This document shows positions 56,989-64,000 of a stretch of 64,000 bases of DNA, in pieces. Under the pieces are notes generated by a model that did not search any database, was not told where the DNA came from, and worked only from the letters and a program-made list of their open reading frames with translations. Each line of letters opens with the position of its first letter. The first letter of the stretch is position 1. Source of the DNA: Nocardiopsis_B sediminis. GTDB taxonomy: Bacteria > Actinomycetota > Actinomycetes > Streptosporangiales > Streptosporangiaceae. Position numbers and translations under genes: made by a program. The stretch spans positions 620,001 through 684,000 of the forward strand of contig NZ_JBHSBH010000015.1 of the NCBI RefSeq assembly GCF_042650565.1. Reading direction: 5' to 3'.

Positions 56989-57960
56989 ATGGGCGAACCG
57001 GCCCGATCGGTCGGCCAGTGGCTCCGGTTGGCGACCACGGCTCTCCCGGAGGACCAGCGGTTGGAGCAGTGGGAGAGCCGCATTAGCCGGGTGGTGGCGC
57101 CTTTACGCTGTCGCACGCTGCAACCGCGTTTCCATGCCAGTGCCACGCTCGCCCGGTCCGGCTCCCTGATTCTCACGCGCGTTACCGGCGCCCCCCACAT
57201 GATCGAGCGCGACAGCGAACACATCCGAGCCCAGCCGGGCGAATACGTCAGGGTGCTCGTCCCGCTCAGGGGCAGGACGGCCTTCTATACCGGCGATGGT
57301 GCGTGGACGCTGCGCCCGGGGCAGGCCCTCGTCCATCACTCCACCCTGCCCTGCCTGGTCGGATCCGCCAAGGGCATGGCGGAAGTCGCCGTCGTCATTC
57401 CCAGAGGCGTCTACGAGAACGCGGTGGGACCGATCGACCTTGCGGCGCCGCAGACGATCGGTACCGACGGCACCAGCGGCGCTTACGTGGCCGCTTTAGG
57501 CCGTCTCCTGGAAGGCGCCACCCGTTCCGAGACCGCGCCGAGACCCGACGAGGCCGCCGTCCTGGAACTCGTCGGCGCCATGTCCGCCGGAGGACGCGCT
57601 TCCCCCTCCCCACGTGCTCACTTCGACGCCGCCTGCGAGGTCATTGAACGCGGACTTGCCGACTCCGCCTTGGGAGCCGGCTACGTTGCGGCGCGGATCG
57701 GGATCAGCGAGCGTCACCTCTCCCGCGTCTTCGCCGCCCACCGAACCACGGTGCCGCGGTACATCCTCGGGCGGCGGCTCGACCATGCCCATCGCCTCAT
57801 CACCTCGCGCGAGGGCGGGATGCTCACCGTCGCGGAGGTGGCCCACCGGTGCGGGTTCGCCTCGCCATCACACTTCTCCGGGAAGTTCACCGAGCGCTTC
57901 GGGGTCCGCCCGGCCGAACTCCGGCGGCAGGCCCGCAGCGCCTCGTCCGTACGCGCGTGA
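56989..57960 (+). CDS. AraC-family transcriptional regulator
   Basis: 323 residues. About 30-200 is an AraC-binding-like domain of the PF14525 type (GEYVRVLVPLRGRTAFYTGDG, LRPGQALVHHSTLPCLVG). The C-terminal double HTH is typical (LGAGYVAARIGISERHLSRV, LTVAEVAHRCGFASPSHFSG, RFGVRPAELRRQ). A perfect GGAGGTGATC precedes ATG 56989. A strong hairpin follows its stop, then the monooxygenase pair on the same strand, which it probably activates. Confidence 0.92.
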   Translation: MGEPARSVGQWLRLATTALPEDQRLEQWESRISRVVAPLRCRTLQPRFHASATLARSGSLILTRVTGAPHMIERDSEHIRAQPGEYVRVLVPLRGRTAFYTGDGAWTLRPGQALVHHSTLPCLVGSAKGMAEVAVVIPRGVYENAVGPIDLAAPQTIGTDGTSGAYVAALGRLLEGATRSETAPRPDEAAVLELVGAMSAGGRASPSPRAHFDAACEVIERGLADSALGAGYVAARIGISERHLSRVFAAHRTTVPRYILGRRLDHAHRLITSREGGMLTVAEVAHRCGFASPSHFSGKFTERFGVRPAELRRQARSASSVRA

Positions 57961-57965
57961 GCGCG

Positions 57966-58005
57966 GCGGTGGCGGATCCCGGCGCGTGCGCGGATCCGCC
58001 ACCGC
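57966..58005 (+). terminator. Strong hairpin after the AraC gene
   Basis: GCGGTGGCGGATCC and GGATCCGCCACCGC, perfect 14-base arms around a 12-base loop, starting 6 bases after the araC stop. No clear T run follows (TTCCCGTTT), as is usual in high-GC actinomycetes. Confidence 0.65.
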
Positions 58006-58195
58006 TTCCCGTTTCCGCCGTCTTCGCCCCTATTCCTCGCCGGTCATGCAGTGGAGCCGCGACACTCGCCTGTACCGACCTCTACACGGGTTGTGAGCGC
58101 TCCGGCGGCCGCCGGACCACCTCATGGCCGCACCGTGTGGTTCCGGTCGGCTCGCCCCTGCGGAGCGCAGGGGCCACGGGGAGAGGAGAAGCGGC

Positions 58196-59470
58196 ATGAC
58201 GACGACCGGCAGCGGTCCGAACACCTTGGGACTGGTGGGGTCCCCCATTCCCCAGCCTGAGCCGGGGCTCACGGCCGAGATGGTCATCCAGCGAGCCCGC
58301 GACATGCGCGACCACCTTCGCTCTGAGCAGGAGGCGACGGAGAAGCGGACGTACTACTCGCAGGAGACCCACGAGAAATTCGAGCGCGCCGGTTTCTACC
58401 GCATGCTCATGCCCAAGGCGTTCGGCGGCTACGAGATGCGGATCACCGACTTCATGCGCGTGGTCGTGGAGGTCTCCCGCGGCTGCCCCTCGACCGGATG
58501 GTGCCTGTCGCTCGGTTCCTCGCACGTACTGATCATGGCCGGATTGTTCGCCCCTGAGGTGCAGGCCGAGGCGGTGGGCTCAGCCGGGCATTTCGTGGCA
58601 CCGTCCCGCATGGTCCCCTCGGTCCGGGCGGTGCCGCATGAGGACGGGTGGGAGCTCAACGGCACGTGGGACTACTCCTCGGGCGCCCCGTACTCCACGC
58701 ATGCGATGAGCTCGGTCATGCTGCCCGCCGGAGACAACGATGCGCCCCGCATCGGCATGGCACTGGTGCCCCGCGCCCAGTGCACCGTTCTGGACGACTG
58801 GGGGAACACGCTCGGAATGCGCGGCAGCGGCTCGCACTCGATCCGAGTGGAGAACGCCGTGGTGCCAGCGGAGCACATCGTAGAGATGGGACCGTCCTCC
58901 ATCAAGCTGGACCCGAACATCGGAATGGCGGCGCACGGGAACCCCATGTACACCGGCCGCATATTCGGGGTGCTCATGGCAGAGCAGCTCGCCATCGAGA
59001 TCGGTCTGGTCCGGGCGGCGCTCGACGAGTACACCGCGATGATGCACGGCAAGAAGGCCACCTGGAACCCGCGCGTGACGCGCGCGGAGGACCCGCAGTA
59101 CCAGGAGTGGTACGGCCGGATGTCCACGCTGGTCGACGTCGCCGAGGCCGCATTGGACCGCATCGGGGACTCCTACCACACCCTGTGTGAGCGCGATGCC
59201 GCCGGCGAGGGCGAGTTCTCCCACGCCGACGACCTGCGCCTGGCGAGCATGGCCCAGCAGGGCTGCCGACTCGTGACCGAGGCGATGGACCTGCTGGCCC
59301 GCACCAGCGGGACGAGCGTGATGCGCAGCGGTTCGCGGCTGGAACGCTACTGGCGGGACTTCAGCACCTGCCGTACGCACCCGGCCGAACTGATGCGGGA
59401 GCTCAATGCCACGCAGCTCGGATCCGAACTGCTCACGGCCGAAGACGCCGCTAAGGCCGGCGCGCGATGA
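58196..59470 (+). CDS. Flavin-dependent monooxygenase, oxygenase component (HsaA-like)
   Basis: 424-residue acyl-CoA-dehydrogenase-fold oxygenase of the two-component (group D) type. Motifs are ERAGFYRMLMPKAFGGYEM, CPSTGWCLSLGSSHVLIM, LNGTWDYSSGAPYSTHAM, WGNTLGMRGSGSHSIRVENAVVP and the C-terminal YWRDFSTCRTHPAEL. ATG 58196 has AGGAG upstream. It overlaps the flavin reductase gene by 4 bases. Family members (HsaA, HpaB-like, C2) hydroxylate phenols ortho to OH; HsaA acts on a steroid fragment. The present substrate is unknown. Confidence 0.9.
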   Translation: MTTTGSGPNTLGLVGSPIPQPEPGLTAEMVIQRARDMRDHLRSEQEATEKRTYYSQETHEKFERAGFYRMLMPKAFGGYEMRITDFMRVVVEVSRGCPSTGWCLSLGSSHVLIMAGLFAPEVQAEAVGSAGHFVAPSRMVPSVRAVPHEDGWELNGTWDYSSGAPYSTHAMSSVMLPAGDNDAPRIGMALVPRAQCTVLDDWGNTLGMRGSGSHSIRVENAVVPAEHIVEMGPSSIKLDPNIGMAAHGNPMYTGRIFGVLMAEQLAIEIGLVRAALDEYTAMMHGKKATWNPRVTRAEDPQYQEWYGRMSTLVDVAEAALDRIGDSYHTLCERDAAGEGEFSHADDLRLASMAQQGCRLVTEAMDLLARTSGTSVMRSGSRLERYWRDFSTCRTHPAELMRELNATQLGSELLTAEDAAKAGAR

Positions 59471-60048
59471 ACGCCACAGACCGAGGCCCGCGCGGTGGCG
59501 GGGGGAAACCGGCGCGTGTGGACCCGGCACACTTCCGCGACGTGCTCGGCCGGTTCTGCTCCGGCATCACCGCGGTGACGGCCGACGTCGACGGCCGTCC
59601 GGTCGGGCTCACCTGCCAGTCGTTCATGAGCATGTCGCTGGAGCCGCCCCTGGTGGCCTTCGCACCCGCGATCACCTCCACGAGCTATCCCTCGATCCGG
59701 GAAACCGGCCGCTTCGCGGCCAGCGTCCTCGCCGAGAGCCAGGTACAAGTGGCCCTGTCGTTCGCGCGGAGCGGCGGCGACAAGTTCGCCGACGTGCCAT
59801 GGCACCGTGGGGTCACCGGTGCTCCGCTACTCGACGGGGCGGTGGCGCACATCGAGTGCGAACTGGCCGACGAGTACCGCGTCGGCGACCACCTGCTGGT
59901 CGTCGGAAAGGTCGTGGCATTGTCGGGCCATCCGGATGCCGCGCCTCTGCTGTACTTCCAGGGATCCTTCGCTGCCCTGTCCGCCAGTCACCGGCCGAAA
60001 CCGGAGCGCACCGGCGAGGGGAAGCCCACGGCCGACGCCGGGTTCTGA
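59467..60048 (+). CDS. Flavin reductase (HsaB-like)
   Basis: 193-residue FMN-binding split-barrel reductase: FRDVLGRFCSGITAVTADVD, VGLTCQSFMSMSLEPPLVAF, SIRETGRFAASVLAESQ and DGAVAHIECELADEYRVGDH. It hands reduced flavin to the oxygenase encoded just before it, with an ATGA overlap ensuring equal synthesis. The C-terminal 20 residues are charged and variable. Confidence 0.92.
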   Translation: MNATDRGPRGGGGKPARVDPAHFRDVLGRFCSGITAVTADVDGRPVGLTCQSFMSMSLEPPLVAFAPAITSTSYPSIRETGRFAASVLAESQVQVALSFARSGGDKFADVPWHRGVTGAPLLDGAVAHIECELADEYRVGDHLLVVGKVVALSGHPDAAPLLYFQGSFAALSASHRPKPERTGEGKPTADAGF

Positions 60049-60320
60049 CGACACCTCCACATACCCGCGTGGAAGACCAGTCGCCCGCCCGGGGCGGTAC
60101 CGGCTCACGTGCAGGGAGGCGAACCTGATCTCGCGTCGGCGCGGATCGGCGGCCCTGCCGTCCGGCGGGGCGATCGTAGCGGTCAAGAGAGGGCACCACA
60201 GGGATACCGCCGGCGGCGAGGAACGTTTGACCTGTCTCTCGTGCCCGGCGCTGGGGAGCGTCACGCCCGTGATCGCTCCAACTGCCGCCCCATGCGCGCC
60301 GCAGACGCCGGTAAAGCGCC

Positions 60321-60356
60321 GGGTGGGGCGGACCACCATTAGTGATCCGCCCCACC
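60321..60356 (-). terminator. Integrase terminator, copy 3
   Basis: GGGTGGGGCGGA and TCCGCCCCACCC, perfect 12-base arms, the best kept of the three, about 105 bases past the stop of integrase relic 3. Confidence 0.65.
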
Positions 60357-60459
60357 CGAACCATTCCGACGCCCCTTTCACCAGGTCCGCGCCGACCATC
60401 CCGGATGCCCATTTAGCGTCCGAGGACCGGCGCCGGGCGGGTTCAATGATCGTCCGGTC

Positions 60460-60771
60460 TCACGCCCGCAACGGCACCGATGCGGCGGTGGCCTCGGCCG
60501 CGGCACGCGCCACCTCGGGATAGACGGTCTGGTAGGTGTCCTGGGTGAAGTGGGTGGTGGAATGGCCGAGTTCGGCCGAGACCACCTTCACATCCACCCC
60601 CGCCCCCAGACTCAGCGAGGCGGCTCCGTGGCGCAGCCCGTGCAGCCCGATCGGCGGCAGCCCGGCCTCGGCGGCAATGTGCTGGGTTTGGGCGCCGCCC
60701 TCGTTCACGCCCTGGCGGACGACTTCGGGTGCGAGATCGCCGATGTGTGTCGTGGTCCAACCCGATCAGTG
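60460..60771 (-). pseudogene. Tyrosine integrase relic 3 (C-terminal about 85-100 residues)
   Basis: The longest relic: VNEGGAQTQHIAAEAGLPPI, then GLHGLRHGAASLSLGAG with the HxLR box, VSAELGHSTTHFTQDTYQTV with the nucleophile Tyr, and YPEVARAAAEATAASVPLRA to the stop at 60460. An in-frame TGA near 60771 ends it upstream and no N-terminal domain is found beyond, so it is a truncated gene. An internal GTG start could still yield an 82-residue product without function. Confidence 0.8.
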
Positions 60772-60799
60772 ACACTGGCCGTCCCCTTGCCCGTCGGCT

Positions 60800-61700
60800 C
60801 TCACCCAAGGGCAGCTGGGTCAGCTGACCTGCCCGTACGCACCCCACGACCACCTGCCCCCGCGCACGCAGCGAGCAGCGTCGCTGCGCCATCGGCCCTC
60901 GGCGCCCACCCGGCCGATCTCCGCGGCTGGGACGGGGATCGTCATGTCCCGATCAGATCGAACGGCCCGGACAGCGGGCTACGGGAGCGGGCGCGGGCGC
61001 GGGCGTCGTCGTCGAGTCGGTGGCGGATCGCGTTGATCGCCGGTTCGACGGCGTCGAACGGGCAATCGCCGCGTGGAGCAGTTCGACGGCGCTCACCGCC
61101 CGGATTTCGCCGGCTCGGCCAGCCCGACGGCGCCGTGCTCCCGGTGGTCATCCTAGGTGATACCCATACGAGTGCTCCCATCCGAGCGATAAGGGGCCCG
61201 GTCCGCGGCAGGTCCGACAGCACGCCTCGGTCATCGGCGTCCCGGCCACGACCTCGTGCAGGTCTCGGCCGTCCGGTCGTGACCGCATCGGACACTGTTC
61301 AGCGATGTCGATCGGCCTTGGTTCGAGTCAACACCGTGCCGCAACGGCACACTCAAGCTCTTGGACCGGGATCACACCACGCCGGGTTCTGGGCGTCGGC
61401 GCGGTCGATCCGAGCACCCTCGAGACACGGTAGGGTTCGTGGCCACCGGCGACCGGGACGACGTCGCGCAGGGCCGCCTCACCCTCAAAGGTGGTCCGGG
61501 ATGTGCTGCAAGAGGTGCGCAACGACACCGGACCGGCTCCCCCAGGCTTTGCCAGATCCATTTCCCACATATCGCCGAGAGGCCGTCCGGCGGCTTGGCC
61601 CCCGACCGGGGCGGAACGCCACCGAACTTCGTTGACCGCGCCGGTCTCCGGCTCCATGCCGCCGCCGTCGACGGCCGCACCCAGGAGCGACACACAGGAG
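60800..61700. other. About 0.9 kb without a recognisable gene
   Basis: Long frames exist on both strands here but their Arg/Pro/Ser-heavy products and poor third-position GC bias argue against coding. It may hold shredded remains of an inserted element. The last 20 bases carry the ribosome binding site of the FAD oxidase gene. Confidence 0.5.
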
Positions 61701-61705
61701 TGACC

Positions 61706-63148
61706 ATGCAATCTCGTGCCCATGCCATTGCCGACGACGCAGTCAGCACTGCCTTGCTGGCCGAGCTGCGGTCCAGCATCCCCGCAGGCCGCGTACTCAC
61801 CAACGGACCGGAGTACGCGAAAGCAGCGACGTTGTTCAATGCAGCGGTCGATGTCCGTCCTTCCGTCATCGTGCGGTGCGCGACCACCGCTGACGTGCAG
61901 GCCGGGGTACGCGCGTCTCGCAACCACGGGGTGCCGCTCTCGGTGCGCGGCGGGGGTCACGACTTCTGGGGGCGGGCGTTCCGTCCCGGTGGACTGGTTC
62001 TCGATCTGACCGACATGCGGGGAGTTCAGGTCGACATCGGCCGCCGTTTCGCGACGGTGGGTGGCGGGGCGCTCTCGTCCGACGTCGTATCCGCCGCCGA
62101 GCGGGCAGGCCTGACCGCCGTCACCGGAACGGCGGGCGCCGTCGGCATGGTCGGCCTCACGCTCGGCGGCGGATACGGCCCCCTGACCGGGCGGTTCGGG
62201 CTCGCAGCCGACAACCTGCTCGGCGCCGAAGTCGTCCTGGCCGACGGTTCACTGGTGACCACCGACGCCGAACATCATCCGGACCTCTTCTGGGCGTTGC
62301 GCGGCGGCGGCGGCAACTTCGGTGTCGTGACCTCGGCGCGGATCCGTCTGCACCCCGTGCCGACAGTGGTGTCGGGAACCATCTTGTACCCGATCGTCCA
62401 GAGCGCCGACATTCTCGCCCGCCTCGGTGGGATCCTTCAGGACAGCCCGGACGAGCTGACGGTGGATGTGGGCTTCCTTCCCGGCCCGGACGGGAACCCC
62501 ACGGTGTACGTCGCGCCGACCTGGTCGGGGGATATCGAGGTGGGCAACGCCGAGAACGGGCCGGTGCGTGCCCTGGCCGGACTCGGTACACCCGTGCTGG
62601 CCGAAGTCGGACCGATCGCCCGTTCCGCCGCGCTGGCCGCGACGGACGCCATGTTCCCACCCGGGCGGATGGGCGCGATTCGCACGCGCACCGTCCAGAG
62701 CATCTCCGGTTCCATCGCGACCGTCCTGGACCGGGCCGCCCAGGAGTTCACCTCACCGTACTCCGCGATCGTGTGGCATCAATTCCATGGTGCCGCCGCC
62801 CGTCCGCCCCTCGGCTCGACGGCTTTCGGCCGACGCGAACCGCACCTGATGATCGAGCTGATCTCATTGTGGGAGGACGGCGAAATCGAGGACAACGCAG
62901 GAGGTGGCGGCGGTGGGTCCTCGCACCTGCGCTGGCTGGAACAGCTGCACGCGGCGCTTGAGCCGTTCTCGTTGCCGGGCGGCTACGTGAACTTCCTGGG
63001 GCCGGAGACTCCCGACCAGGTTGCGGAGTCCTACGGGCCGAACACCGAACGTTTGCTCGCCGTGAAGTCCGCGGTCGACCCGGATTCCGTCTTCGCCGCC
63101 ACGCCGCTCCCCAGCGGGACCGCCGACGCCGGTCCCAGACCCGTGTGA
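61706..63148 (+). CDS. Berberine-bridge-type FAD-linked oxidase
   Basis: 480-residue oxidase of the PCMH/BBE family. The FAD domain has VPLSVRGGGHDFWGRAFRPG, whose His is the usual covalent FAD link, then TGTAGAVGMVGLTLGGGYGP and NLLGAEVVLADGSLVT, DLFWALRGGGGNFGVVTSA. The second covalent site, normally Cys in GTCxxVG, is Ala here, so only one bond to FAD is expected. The C-terminal NFLGPE and RLLAVKSAVDPDSVF are typical of BBE ends. AGGAGTGACC precedes ATG 61706. Family members oxidise sugars, alkaloids or other secondary metabolites; the substrate is unknown. Confidence 0.92.
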   Translation: MQSRAHAIADDAVSTALLAELRSSIPAGRVLTNGPEYAKAATLFNAAVDVRPSVIVRCATTADVQAGVRASRNHGVPLSVRGGGHDFWGRAFRPGGLVLDLTDMRGVQVDIGRRFATVGGGALSSDVVSAAERAGLTAVTGTAGAVGMVGLTLGGGYGPLTGRFGLAADNLLGAEVVLADGSLVTTDAEHHPDLFWALRGGGGNFGVVTSARIRLHPVPTVVSGTILYPIVQSADILARLGGILQDSPDELTVDVGFLPGPDGNPTVYVAPTWSGDIEVGNAENGPVRALAGLGTPVLAEVGPIARSAALAATDAMFPPGRMGAIRTRTVQSISGSIATVLDRAAQEFTSPYSAIVWHQFHGAAARPPLGSTAFGRREPHLMIELISLWEDGEIEDNAGGGGGGSSHLRWLEQLHAALEPFSLPGGYVNFLGPETPDQVAESYGPNTERLLAVKSAVDPDSVFAATPLPSGTADAGPRPV

Positions 63149-63152
63149 GGCG

Positions 63153-63287
63153 TTGAACCGAAGCATCCGGGGGTGCCGCCGGCCCCGCCGCAGAACGGAA
63201 TCGGGTCGTCGGACCATCTGGCGCGCGGTCGTCGTCGGACTGATCATGCTCGCCGTCGGCGGACTGACCTTCGCCTTCCCTCTCTGA
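63153..63287 (+). CDS. Possible small membrane peptide
   Basis: A 44-residue frame from TTG 63153, 4 bases past the oxidase stop: an Arg-rich head, then a hydrophobic end (RAVVVGLIMLAVGGLTFAFP). The charge pattern fits a one-span membrane peptide with its N-terminus inside. No good ribosome binding site; it might be the remnant of a longer gene. Confidence 0.25.
   Translation: MNRSIRGCRRPRRRTESGRRTIWRAVVVGLIMLAVGGLTFAFPL

Positions 63288-64000
<713 letters not shown>

Larger units (their letters stand above)
60270..60771 (-). repeat. Third copy of the integrase-end repeat (no att core)
   Basis: From about 60270 (CCCCATGCGCGCC, then CGGTAAAGC) the DNA matches the stretches following attL (from about 41550) and attR (from about 56510): terminator hairpin, then TTTAGCGTCCGAGGACCGGC, then the integrase end. 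The tRNA-derived core found at the other two copies is missing. Confidence 0.7.

Noticed and set aside
60550..61635. A 361-residue plus-strand frame across integrase relic 3 and the empty stretch
   Set aside because: Its first part is antisense to the integrase relic, and the rest lacks hydrophobic cores, motifs or a ribosome binding site.

Overview
The window is about 73% GC (by eye), with GTG starts, GGAGG-type ribosome binding sites, many ATGA/GTGA gene overlaps, an F420-dependent oxidoreductase and a full set of adenosylcobalamin genes. This points to a high-GC actinomycete; the gene content looks like the Nocardiopsis/Streptomonospora group, but the genus is only a guess. Three runs of N (74-101, 33439-33458, 49203-49220) are assembly gaps inside genes. 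The last two change the reading frame, so their lengths are probably wrong.

Left part, 1-41290 (core chromosome). A minus-strand row holds cobC, a bluB-cobT fusion, a cysG/cobA-type siroheme/uroporphyrinogen methyltransferase and two dynamin-like GTPases; the last three genes overlap by 4 bases. A small SGNH hydrolase/TetR pair sits beside a divergent FBP zinc-finger gene, with a palindromic operator between them. Further cobalamin genes follow: cobE, cobB, cobO, a ChlI-ChlD fusion, cobN, cobQ and cbiB. Cobalamin riboswitches precede the ChlI-ChlD fusion (17460-17640) and cobN (36560-36715). Between these lie an LLM-class F420 oxidoreductase with a KstR-type palindrome, an IS200/IS605 element (intact tnpB, ruined tnpA, both terminal hairpins visible), an amidase with an APC permease, a membrane Ser/Thr kinase, a quinone oxidoreductase, an SPFH/NfeD pair and a secreted penicillin-acylase-like amidase.

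Right part, 41291-61700 (accessory). A tRNA-Arg(TCT) gene at 41291 is the attachment site of an integrated element. The tRNA 3' half and the following DNA, 119 bases in all, recur at 56221 with 3 mismatches, bounding a 14.9 kb island. Three relics of the same tyrosine-integrase gene, each with the same downstream hairpin (41.7, 56.7 and 60.5 kb), suggest repeated insertion at this tRNA. The island has two cargoes. The first is tetR, an EmrB/QacA-type exporter and a macrolide-type glycosyltransferase. The second is a minus-strand operon: sugar MFS importer, a giant GH78 rhamnosidase-GH3 beta-glucosidase fusion, an esterase and an NAD-dependent epimerase-like reductase. It sits under a LacI repressor whose operator is visible upstream of both the operon and lacI. 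I read this second cargo as a system that takes up and dismantles an acylated rhamnosyl-glucoside; that function is inference.

To the right of attR are an AraC regulator, a two-component flavin monooxygenase (HsaA/HsaB-like), the third integrase relic, about 0.9 kb without a gene, a berberine-bridge-type FAD oxidase and the C-terminal part of an S9 peptidase.
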